Shown here: in pieces, positions 1 to 5,533 of the stretch
Position numbering within the stretch: the first letter of the stretch is position 1
Layout of the letters: each line of letters begins with the position of its first letter
Assembly: GCA_023247875.1 (NCBI GenBank)
Contig: JAHFFQ010000086.1
Span: forward strand, 1 to 6,383
Source of the DNA: Candidatus Omnitrophota bacterium
GTDB lineage: Bacteria > Omnitrophota > Gorgyraeia > Gygaellales > Profunditerraquicolaceae
Reading direction: 5' to 3'
Length of the DNA stretch: 6,383 nt
Notes under the pieces: model-generated
The model's database searches: none
The model's input: only the letters and a program-made list of their open reading frames with translations
What the model was told of the DNA's origin: nothing
Program-made: the position numbers and the translations under genes

Positions 1-278
1 CTTAAACCCGCCATGAATTCCGGCTTGATATCGGTCCTTGCTTTAAAAACTTCGAAGGCTGCAATGCTGGCTGTAAGTATTGCCGGTTGGGAGTTAATGG
101 TCAGCTTGAGCATCTCCGGATTGCCGCCAAACATAAGCCCGGACAAGGAAAAACCCAGTATCTTATCCGCTTTATCAAAGACCGCTTTACTTTCCGGGAA
201 GGATTCATACAGATCCTTGCCCATACCCACATATTGGCTGCCCTGGCCGGCAAAAAGATAAGCGGACTTCTCTACCAT
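1..278 (-). CDS. fabD: Malonyl-CoA:ACP transacylase, N-terminal part (cut by window edge)
   Basis: FabD moves the malonyl group from CoA to acyl carrier protein, supplying the extender unit for fatty acid synthesis in the cytoplasm. The minus-strand frame opening with ATG at 278 runs without a stop to base 1, giving 92 complete codons of a protein normally around 310 residues. The family's N-terminal signature FAGQGSQYVGMGKDLYE lies at residues 9-25, and INSQPAILTASIAAFEVF at 61-78 matches the next conserved block. The visible part ends MAGL followed by AG, the first two bases of the next codon. This is where the nucleophile serine of the G-x-S-L-G elbow is expected, so the active site lies just outside. 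The start overlaps the fabH stop by 7 bases, which suggests translational coupling; no strong Shine-Dalgarno is visible. The identification is secure, but the remainder cannot be judged. Confidence 0.95.
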   Translation of the reverse strand, partial: MVEKSAYLFAGQGSQYVGMGKDLYESFPESKAVFDKADKILGFSLSGLMFGGNPEMLKLTINSQPAILTASIAAFEVFKARTDIKPEFMAGL

Positions 279-1249
279 TCTATGACGCAGGCGCCCCAGA
301 CCAAACCTGCTCCAAAGGCGTCCAAAAGGATGATATCCCCTTTTTTTACCTTTCCCTCCTGGACCGCTTCACAAAGGGCGGTAACCGTGGAGGCGCTTGA
401 CATGTTCCCGCATCTCTCTATATTAAGATAAACCCGCTCTTCCGGGATGCCTAGTTTTTTCGCTACAGCCATGATGATCCGTCTGTTTGCCTGATGCGGG
501 ATGATCAGGTCCACATCGGAAAAAGTTAAATCCGCCTGTCTTAACACGGTTTCGGCGGCTTCAGTCATAGTATTAACTGCGATCTTAAATAGTTCATTGC
601 CCTGCATTTTCAGGAAATGCATGCGTTTTTCCACGGTCTCATGAGTCGCCGGGTTGCGCGAGCCTCCCGCAGGCAAATTCAATATCCCGGCTTTGGAACC
701 GTCACATCCTAAATATATAGAAATGATCCCGCCGGATTTTACCTCCGAGAGCACAGCAGCCCCCGCCCCGTCGCCGAACAAAACACAGGTATTGCGGTCC
801 TGCCAGTCAGTGATGGATGAAAGAACTTCAGAACCGACAACCAGGGCATTCTTATAAGTGCCGCAGGAGATAAACTGCTGTGCCACCGAAAGCCCATAGA
901 GAAAACCCGCGCAGGCAGCGGAGATATCAAAGCAGGCGGCCTTTTTTGCCTGCAGTTTATTTTGGAGGATCGCCGATACCGAAGGAAAAGGCATATCCCC
1001 GGTGATCGTCGCCACGATGATCAGATCCAACTCCTCAGGCTTGATCCCGGCGCTATTTAAAGCCTTAATGCTGGCTTTAAAAGCCAGGTCCGAAGAAGCC
1101 TCGCTGGCAGCAGCCAAATGCCGTTCTTTTATGCCGGTGCGGCTGGTGATCCATTCATCGGAAGTGTCCACTATCTTCTCCATCTCCGCGTTGGTAAGTA
1201 TTTTCTCCGGCAGGTATTCGCCTACCCCGATGATCCCTACTTTTTTCAA
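272..1249 (-). CDS. fabH: Beta-ketoacyl-ACP synthase III
   Basis: FabH condenses acetyl-CoA (or another short acyl-CoA) with malonyl-ACP, the first carbon-carbon bond of type II fatty acid synthesis. The 325-residue length is normal. The thiolase-fold catalytic triad is complete: Cys113 in FDISAACAGFLYG, His252 in IIPHQANRR and Asn282 in CGNMSSAST. The N-terminal DTSDEWITSRTGIKERH (residues 28-44) and the glycine-rich FGDGAGAAVL (158-167) are also family hallmarks. The start is a TTG at 1249; no ATG lies nearer the family's usual beginning (MKKVGIIGVGEYLPE). An AGGA at 1257-1260, overlapping the plsX stop codon, sits 7 bases upstream. The gene follows plsX by 9 bases and overlaps fabD by 7 bases, the usual plsX-fabH-fabD lipid cluster. 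Substrate preference (acetyl or branched primer) cannot be read from this sequence. Confidence 0.97.
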   Translation of the reverse strand: MKKVGIIGVGEYLPEKILTNAEMEKIVDTSDEWITSRTGIKERHLAAASEASSDLAFKASIKALNSAGIKPEELDLIIVATITGDMPFPSVSAILQNKLQAKKAACFDISAACAGFLYGLSVAQQFISCGTYKNALVVGSEVLSSITDWQDRNTCVLFGDGAGAAVLSEVKSGGIISIYLGCDGSKAGILNLPAGGSRNPATHETVEKRMHFLKMQGNELFKIAVNTMTEAAETVLRQADLTFSDVDLIIPHQANRRIIMAVAKKLGIPEERVYLNIERCGNMSSASTVTALCEAVQEGKVKKGDIILLDAFGAGLVWGACVIEW

Positions 1250-1256
1250 TTGGTTT

Positions 1257-1260
1257 TCCT
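1257..1260 (-). promoter_or_regulatory. Ribosome binding site of fabH, overlapping the plsX stop
   Basis: Read on the minus strand, the bases form AGGA, 7 bases before the TTG start of fabH. The AG is shared with the TAG stop of plsX. A ribosome finishing plsX would therefore be well placed to re-initiate. This spacing is the main support for the TTG start, since no ATG is available. Confidence 0.6.
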
Positions 1261-2242
1261 ATTGTAGCGCTTCCAGAATCCTGGCGTTAACCTGGCGCTC
1301 AACCTCTTCTTTAGCAACCCTGATCGCGTTCTTTATCGCCTTTTTGTTAGAGCGGCCGTGGCCGATGATTACCACGCCGTTAACCCCCAATAAGAGGGCT
1401 CCGCCGTACTCGGCGTAATCGATCTCCTTCTTAAAACGTTTAAGGCTGGGCATCATAAAGACCAGGCCGATCTTACCCCAGAAATCGCTTAAAAGATGGC
1501 GCTTGAGGTATGTCTGCATTGCTTCAGCCGCGCTTTCGGCGACCTTTAAAGCTACGTTGCCCACAAAACCATCGCAAATAACAATATCGCACTTGCCGCT
1601 GAAAATATCCCTGCCTTCCACATTGCCGACAAAATTAAGCTTGGCTTTCTCCAGCAGCTCGTAAGTCTCCCGGATAAACTCCGTGCCCTTCTTCTCCTCT
1701 TCGCCGATGTTCAGTAATCCCACGCTGGGGTTGGGTTTATTCAAGATGTTCTTGCAGTAGGCATCTGCCATAATCCCGTATTGCAATAACTGAGTGGGCT
1801 TAGGGTCGATGTTGGCTCCGACATCGATGATCAGGGAATTACCTTTTAATGTTGGGGTAACAATACCGATCCCCGGACGCTCAATACCCGGAAGAAGGCC
1901 CAAACCCAGGGTCCCGGCACAAACTACCGCGCCGGTATTACCCGCGCTAAAGAAGGCGTCACCTTTACCCTGCTTGACCAGGTCAACTCCGACAACAATG
2001 GAAGAATCCCTCTTTCTTCTAATGCTGGTGGCGGCGGATTCGCTCATCTGGATCACCTCAGAAGCATGCTGCACGCTGATCTGACTGCCGGTATATTTAG
2101 CCTTTTTTAAAAGGGCTTCTATCTTTGGCTGGTCACCTACGAGAACCACATCTACACCATACTCTTCTACCGCGGCCAGGGAACCATCAATAACCACTCC
2201 GGGGGCATGATCACCACCCATGGCATCAACGACAATTTTCAT
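1259..2242 (-). CDS. plsX: Phosphate acyltransferase PlsX
   Basis: PlsX converts acyl-ACP and phosphate to acyl-phosphate, the donor used by PlsY for the first acylation of glycerol-3-phosphate. It is a peripheral membrane enzyme linking fatty acid and phospholipid synthesis. The 327-residue length is normal. Visible family blocks are MKIVVDAMGGDHAP (1-14), FFSAGNTGAVV (97-107), LLNIGEEEKKG (176-186), NVEGRDIFSGKCDIVICDGF (207-226) and DYAEYGGALLLGVNG (275-289) followed by HGRS (295-298). The ATG start is clear: it begins the family signature and has AAGGAG 8 bases upstream. It is preceded by the only real spacer in the window and followed after 9 bases by fabH, so a new transcript or a processed one could begin at plsX. 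Nothing is odd about the protein. Confidence 0.97.
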   Translation of the reverse strand: MKIVVDAMGGDHAPGVVIDGSLAAVEEYGVDVVLVGDQPKIEALLKKAKYTGSQISVQHASEVIQMSESAATSIRRKRDSSIVVGVDLVKQGKGDAFFSAGNTGAVVCAGTLGLGLLPGIERPGIGIVTPTLKGNSLIIDVGANIDPKPTQLLQYGIMADAYCKNILNKPNPSVGLLNIGEEEKKGTEFIRETYELLEKAKLNFVGNVEGRDIFSGKCDIVICDGFVGNVALKVAESAAEAMQTYLKRHLLSDFWGKIGLVFMMPSLKRFKKEIDYAEYGGALLLGVNGVVIIGHGRSNKKAIKNAIRVAKEEVERQVNARILEALQ

Positions 2243-2250
2243 ACTTTTGT

Positions 2251-2256
2251 CTCCTT
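2251..2256 (-). promoter_or_regulatory. Ribosome binding site of plsX
   Basis: Read on the minus strand the bases are AAGGAG, 8 bases before the plsX ATG. It is one of the two strongest Shine-Dalgarno sites in the window and fixes the plsX start. Confidence 0.85.
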
Positions 2257-2283
2257 AAAAACTATAATGTGCTCATTTTTCTT

Positions 2284-2309
2284 TCCTACCTCGCTAACGC
2301 TCGGTAGGA
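2284..2309 (-). repeat. Hairpin-forming inverted repeat between rpmF and plsX
   Basis: The arms TCCTACC and GGTAGGA (7 base pairs, perfect) flank a 12-base centre. On the transcribed strand the centre reads GAGCGTTAGCGA. There is no T-run after it on the minus strand (the next bases are A-rich), so it does not look like an intrinsic terminator. It could be an RNA processing or stability element between the ribosomal-protein gene and the lipid genes, or one copy of a dispersed short repeat. Only the structure is directly visible. Confidence 0.6.
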
Positions 2310-2336
2310 TTACGCTAGATAAAATCTATAAGGTGC

Positions 2337-2537
2337 TTACTTTTTCTTCTTTTTTTCTTTGACTTTTATTTCAATGACCTGGCGGCCATCATAATATCCG
2401 CAGACCAGGCAAACCCGATGCGACAGCTTAAGCTGTTTGCATTGCGGGCAAGGGGCCAGATTAGTTTTTTTGATCTTCCAATGTGTACGGCGTTTTCTGC
2501 CGCGCTGCACCGAATGCCTTCTTTTAGGTAGAGCCAC
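2337..2537 (-). CDS. rpmF: 50S ribosomal protein L32, four-cysteine form
   Basis: L32 is a small zinc-ribbon protein of the large ribosomal subunit. The chosen 66-residue protein begins VALPKRRHSVQRGRKRRTHW, equivalent to the family's M-A-V-P-K-R-R start. It has the complete zinc-binding set C30-x2-C33 and C43-x2-C46 and ends in a lysine-rich tail. The start is GTG at 2537, because a perfect AAGGAGG lies 8 bases upstream and the family begins exactly here. A longer reading from 2603 would add 22 residues unlike L32 that merely overlap yceD. The gene overlaps the end of yceD by 14 bases. Because all four cysteines are present, this is the zinc-dependent version, not the zinc-independent paralogue some bacteria use under zinc limitation. 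Confidence 0.95.
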   Translation of the reverse strand: MALPKRRHSVQRGRKRRTHWKIKKTNLAPCPQCKQLKLSHRVCLVCGYYDGRQVIEIKVKEKKKKK

Positions 2538-2937
2538 AGTTACATCCTCCTTCGTTTTTGTTAATACCGCACTTTTTACAAAGCCCTTTGCAGTTTGAAT
2601 CACAAAGCGGCTTGATGGGGTAATCCAGAATGACTTCCTCTCTTATCTCGGGATTTAAATCAATAAAGGTGAGACTGCTATCCAAAGGATAATTCAGCTG
2701 CACATCTTTATCCCAATCCCAATCAAACTCTTTAAGGCAGCGGGAGCAGGCCGCATGGAGCCTGGCCTTAATATTCAAATCCACGCTTAGGGCGTTAGTG
2801 ATCCTCCAGGCGCGCGCCTTAAGCTTAAGCGGTGCGCTAAACTTGATCAGATCTGTTTCCAGGTCCAGCTCTCCGGGCGTAATCTCCTCTTCCAAGAGAA
2901 TACCCTCAAAGGGAACCTGATTGACGAATATCTTCAC
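2524..2937 (-). CDS. yceD: YceD family protein (DUF177), linked to 23S rRNA/L32 expression
   Basis: This 137-residue protein belongs to the YceD/DUF177 family, typically encoded directly before rpmF as here. In some organisms the family has been tied to 23S rRNA accumulation or ribosome biogenesis; the molecular activity is not firmly settled. Visible features are the C64-S-R-C67-L pair, the block REEVILDYPIKPLC (99-112) and a cysteine-rich tail with C112, C116, C120, C123, C132 and C134. Together these suggest metal binding, which is inference. The start is GTG at 2937, overlapping the coaD TAG stop by one base; the family's MKIFVNQ-like beginning supports it, although no strong Shine-Dalgarno is seen. 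Its 3' end overlaps rpmF by 14 bases and contains the rpmF ribosome binding site. Confidence 0.9.
   Translation of the reverse strand: MKIFVNQVPFEGILLEEEITPGELDLETDLIKFSAPLKLKARAWRITNALSVDLNIKARLHAACSRCLKEFDWDWDKDVQLNYPLDSSLTFIDLNPEIREEVILDYPIKPLCDSNCKGLCKKCGINKNEGGCNCGST
2546..2552 (-). promoter_or_regulatory. Ribosome binding site of rpmF, inside yceD
   Basis: Read on the minus strand the bases are AAGGAGG, with 8 bases to the GTG start of rpmF. The site lies within the last codons of yceD, in the stretch encoding its Glu-Gly-Gly-Cys. It decides the short L32 start over the upstream alternative and suggests that yceD and rpmF translation are coupled. Confidence 0.85.
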
Positions 2938-3422
2938 TATTTTTTACGCAATTTCTTCTGCAATGCCTTAGCCACAAAATCCGGCACAAACTCCGAAAGC
3001 TCCGCGCCCAGAATAGCCGCCTCTTTGATCAATTTTGCCGAAAGATAACTGTAAGATTCATGCGGCATGAGAAAAATAGTCTCAATGTCTCCTGCCAGCT
3101 TGCGGTTAGTCAAAGCCATCTGGAATTCATATTCGAAATCCGAAAGCATCCGCAAGCCGCGCACCAGCACCCCGGCCTTCATCTTTCGGGCAAAATCCAC
3201 CACCAGGCCGTCAAAATGGGTTACCGTCACCCCATCCATGCCTAAAGTAGCCTGCTTAAGCATGGCTACTCTTTCCCTGACACTGAAAACCGGCTTCTTA
3301 TGCGGATTATGCGCGACAGCTACGATGACGTCCTGAAAGATCTCGTGCGCGCGTTTGATCAAGTCAATATGGCCGTTAGTCACCGGGTCAAATGTCCCGG
3401 GATATAAGGCAGTCTGGCACAT
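2937..3422 (-). CDS. coaD: Phosphopantetheine adenylyltransferase
   Basis: CoaD transfers AMP from ATP to 4'-phosphopantetheine, giving dephospho-CoA in the penultimate step of CoA synthesis. From ATG at 3422 the protein has 161 residues, close to the roughly 160 usual for the family. Nucleotidyltransferase motifs are intact: PGTFDPVTNGH (8-18) with the T-x-G-H signature, HKKP with Lys43, VRGLRMLSDFEYEFQMA (87-103) and YLSAKLIKE (126-134). An in-frame upstream start at 3464 would add 14 residues unlike the family and overlap rsmD by 38 bases. I prefer 3422, which follows the rsmD stop by 4 bases and has GGAAGGA 11 bases upstream. Its product feeds CoA and, through ACP, the lipid genes downstream in the same run. 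Confidence 0.96.
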   Translation of the reverse strand: MCQTALYPGTFDPVTNGHIDLIKRAHEIFQDVIVAVAHNPHKKPVFSVRERVAMLKQATLGMDGVTVTHFDGLVVDFARKMKAGVLVRGLRMLSDFEYEFQMALTNRKLAGDIETIFLMPHESYSYLSAKLIKEAAILGAELSEFVPDFVAKALQKKLRKK

Positions 3423-3426
3423 TATT

Positions 3427-3969
3427 TTACTTTTCCTTCCTAAAAATTGAAAGCCAGGTATCACCGTACTTGGCTTCTTTAATTAAACGAAAATTTGGGC
3501 TGTTTCCGGAAAGCAACTCGAGCCTTGAATGCTGCACCAGGATCAAACCATTGGGCGATAATATATCATAAGCCTCCAGGGTTTGCAAGATTTTTTTTGC
3601 CTTATCCAGATGATAAGGCGGATCCAGAAAGATTATATCAAATATTTTCTTATTCTGGGCCAACAACTTAACTGCTTTTTCGGCGTCCAGATGATATAAA
3701 TTACAGGAGGAGGCGCCAAGCGTATTAATATTCCTTTTTATGGCCAATACAGAGTCGCGCTGGCTCTCAACCATGGTCAGCTCCAGCGCACCCCTGGAGA
3801 GTGCCTCAAAACCTATCGCCCCGGAGCCGGCATAAAGCTCAAGGAAGGTTAAGCCGCTGATATCCCCAAGTATGTCAAAAACCGCCTTGCGTACCTTATC
3901 CTGGGTAGGGCGTATCCCTCTTGGGTAAAATAGCTTACGATTACGGTATTTTCCTGTAGTTATGCGCAT
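3427..3969 (-). CDS. rsmD: 16S rRNA (guanine-N2)-methyltransferase RsmD
   Basis: RsmD is a SAM-dependent enzyme that methylates G966 (E. coli numbering) of 16S rRNA in the small subunit. This 180-residue copy shows the N-terminal MRITTGKYRNRKL and IRPTQDKVRKAVFDIL (19-34) typical of the family. It also has the SAM-binding loop LELYAGSGAIGFEALSRGA (43-61) and the catalytic motif DPPY (116-119). The start is ATG at 3969, the usual family beginning. It lies inside the 3' end of the upstream glycosyltransferase gene, with a 29-base overlap. The stop precedes coaD by 4 bases; rsmD-coaD adjacency is very common. No missing residue is visible. Confidence 0.95.
   Translation of the reverse strand: MRITTGKYRNRKLFYPRGIRPTQDKVRKAVFDILGDISGLTFLELYAGSGAIGFEALSRGALELTMVESQRDSVLAIKRNINTLGASSCNLYHLDAEKAVKLLAQNKKIFDIIFLDPPYHLDKAKKILQTLEAYDILSPNGLILVQHSRLELLSGNSPNFRLIKEAKYGDTWLSIFRKEK
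3434..3440 (-). promoter_or_regulatory. Ribosome binding site of coaD
   Basis: Read on the minus strand the bases are GGAAGGA, ending 11 bases before the ATG at 3422. It lies in the last codons of rsmD and supports the shorter coaD start over the one at 3464. Confidence 0.65.
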
Positions 3970-5515
3970 CGCGTTTTATAAACTCCGAAACGGAGATATC
4001 CTCCATATTGACTGTCTGGCCTAACCTGTAATCCCGGCCGATATCCCTGGTCTCCATAAAAAGCTGATTCATTAAATAAGGGTCTGTACGGTGATAGTGG
4101 CGGACGATGAATATCTGGTCAGACATAACAGATGCTGCCTTAACGGAATTGGTTAATTGGCCGGTATCCGAAACCGGCAAAAGGTATATATCATCGTCCA
4201 AATAATAAGACTGGGCCAGTAGCACGCCTCTCATATTACAGGCCAATACCGCCGATGTTATTCCCCGCGATTTCTGGTTGATCCAGCGGCATACATTTTC
4301 CGGAGCTGGCCCAAATTGCACCCTGCTGACTAAGAAGGAAGATACCAGCATTAGTAAAATAAACAGGGTTGTAACAGTTTTATTCCGGGAAAATCCAAAA
4401 CTCAGAAAATACCCTGCTAGCGGAATGAAGCCCAAAAAAGAAAAAACCCAAAAACGCTCCTGCCGCAGGAGCGCCCCTTGCTCGAGAATATCCAGAAAGA
4501 GCATGCTCGCTAGAGGCACGGTAAAGATGCTTAAACAGAACCAAAGCTGCCGGCGGTATTTAACAATGATGCCTCTTGCCCCATAAATTGCCATATAAAC
4601 AAAAAAGGATAACCCCGCCAGCAAGAATACGCGCGGCAGTAAACCGGGATTATCAAATATAAGGAGATAACGACTGGCCCCCGGGAAGATGTTGCCTATT
4701 TTATCGATTATCCCGGGATAGCCGAATAACCACTCCGTGTTAGGGAAATTATACCCTTTCACAATCACCAGGCTCAGCCAGGGCGAGAAAAACAACAAGG
4801 AACCCAGGACAGCTAAATAGAATTTCCTGATCTTTAGGCTCTGGCGCCTATTTGCAAAGCTGAAATAGATAAAATGGCCGATAGCGACAAAGGCGTAAAG
4901 ATAATGAGTGTAGAGCCCCAGGGCAGTGAATACGGCAAAGCAAAAGGCATCCCAATTTCTGTTATTTTTCTCCAGCCTCAACAAGAACAACGAAGATAAT
5001 AAACCGATTGCCATGATCAGGCTATAGGGGCGCGCCTCCTGAGAATAACGGATACTAAAAGCGCTGATAGCGGCAAATAAAGCGCAGAAAAGAGCTGTCC
5101 GTTGATCAAAAAGACGCACTCCTATCCTATAAGCCAAGAATATGGTAAAAATACCCATCAGAACGGAGAAAAACCTTAAAACAAATATGGAATCGCCAAA
5201 TACCCTCATCCAAATATACATTATCCAGAAATACAGGGGCGGATGAGTATCCGTTTCCAATAAACCTGCGGTTACATCTTTAATCTGTCTGGCAGGATCG
5301 ATCTTAAGTAATAACCTGTAATCCCGGGGCTTTAAGAGTACGGGTAACTCTCTCTTAGAAGAATCGTCCACAAACTTTACCACATCAACACCATGGCCGC
5401 TGGACTGGAAGAGAGTAAAGAACTCATCAGTCCATAAGGAACGGCCGGAGAGGTTATTGACCCGCAGAGCCAAGGCGAGAATGAATAATAATAACAAAAC
5501 AAAAAAAAGCCGCAT
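3941..5515 (-). CDS. Membrane glycosyltransferase of the PMT/ArnT (GT39-like, GT-C fold) type
   Basis: This is a 524-residue multi-pass inner-membrane protein that probably transfers a sugar from a polyprenyl-phosphate donor on the outer face of the membrane. The substrates cannot be read from the sequence. After a signal-anchor-like hydrophobic helix (residues 3-18) comes SLWTDEFF (26-33), the acidic first-loop motif of GT-C enzymes. TDTHPPLYFWIMY (88-100) and IRYSQEARPYSL (155-166) follow; both are characteristic of the PMT/ArnT superfamily. Several further hydrophobic segments run to about residue 397, and a soluble C-terminal domain of about 120 residues ends the protein. It starts 18 bases after recG with only a weak AAGGG upstream, and its end overlaps rsmD by 29 bases. 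It is the only gene here without a housekeeping role and could be a lineage-specific insertion. Confidence 0.85.
   Translation of the reverse strand: MRLFFVLLLLFILALALRVNNLSGRSLWTDEFFTLFQSSGHGVDVVKFVDDSSKRELPVLLKPRDYRLLLKIDPARQIKDVTAGLLETDTHPPLYFWIMYIWMRVFGDSIFVLRFFSVLMGIFTIFLAYRIGVRLFDQRTALFCALFAAISAFSIRYSQEARPYSLIMAIGLLSSLFLLRLEKNNRNWDAFCFAVFTALGLYTHYLYAFVAIGHFIYFSFANRRQSLKIRKFYLAVLGSLLFFSPWLSLVIVKGYNFPNTEWLFGYPGIIDKIGNIFPGASRYLLIFDNPGLLPRVFLLAGLSFFVYMAIYGARGIIVKYRRQLWFCLSIFTVPLASMLFLDILEQGALLRQERFWVFSFLGFIPLAGYFLSFGFSRNKTVTTLFILLMLVSSFLVSRVQFGPAPENVCRWINQKSRGITSAVLACNMRGVLLAQSYYLDDDIYLLPVSDTGQLTNSVKAASVMSDQIFIVRHYHRTDPYLMNQLFMETRDIGRDYRLGQTVNMEDISVSEFIKRDAHNYRKIP
4022..4037 (-). repeat. 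16-base direct repeat, copy 1 (glycosyltransferase gene, 3' part)
   Basis: On the minus strand the copy reads CCGGGATTACAGGTTA and encodes RDYRL at residues 494-498. An identical copy occurs at 5312-5327 in the same frame of the same gene, encoding RDYRL at 64-68. The flanking bases differ on both sides. Confidence 0.5.
4455..4473. repeat. 19-base perfect inverted repeat inside the glycosyltransferase gene
   Basis: The arms CGCTCCTGC and GCAGGAGCG (9 bases each) surround a single C; realistically this is a 7- to 8-pair stem with a small loop. It falls on codons for the stretch around Leu349-Arg354 and leaves the frame intact. It may be chance or a small mobile palindrome. There is no T-run to make it a terminator. 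Confidence 0.4.
5312..5327 (-). repeat. 16-base direct repeat, copy 2 (glycosyltransferase gene, 5' part)
   Basis: It is identical to 4022-4037 and in the same orientation and frame, about 1.3 kb apart. This copy lies in the first large extracytoplasmic loop, encoding RDYRL at residues 64-68. Confidence 0.5.
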
Positions 5516-5533
5516 CTTATTTACAAAGCACCC

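Larger units (their letters stand above)
2243..2336 (-). other. rpmF-plsX spacer, the only sizeable intergenic stretch
   Basis: These 94 bases separate the L32 stop from the plsX start and are much richer in A and T than the flanking genes. They hold the hairpin at 2284-2309 and, next to plsX, its Shine-Dalgarno. The sequence TATAGT appears near plsX (minus strand) and could act as a -10 element, but I find no matching -35 at the right distance, so no promoter is called. No FapR-like operator is recognised and no T-run follows the hairpin. Confidence 0.6.

Noticed and set aside
13..431. Two overlapping plus-strand open frames at the left end (13-261 and 87-431).
   Set aside because: They lie opposite fabD and fabH, whose minus-strand frames carry clear family motifs. 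The plus-strand products resemble no family and have no convincing ribosome binding site.
1002..1418. Plus-strand open frame of 138 codons across the fabH-plsX junction.
   Set aside because: It is antisense to two well-supported genes, and its hydrophobic, serine-rich product looks like a reverse-frame artefact.
2243..2280. Possible promoter for plsX around TATAGT, and a tiny ATG-AGC-ACA-TTA-TAG leader frame.
   Set aside because: No -35 element at a suitable distance was found, and a four-codon frame with no Shine-Dalgarno is expected by chance in AT-rich sequence.
2284..2309. The spacer hairpin as an intrinsic terminator of the upstream operon.
   Set aside because: The stem is short and no T-run follows on the transcribed strand; the downstream bases are A-rich.
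2423..2436. Perfect 14-base palindrome ACAGCTTAAGCTGT within rpmF.
   Set aside because: It encodes conserved L32 residues between the two cysteine pairs, has no loop for a stem, and is short enough to be chance.
2816..2834. Palindromic CTTAAGCTTAAG with nearby GCGC bases inside yceD.
   Set aside because: It arises from a Leu-Lys-Leu-Lys codon repeat; no supporting structure or context was seen.
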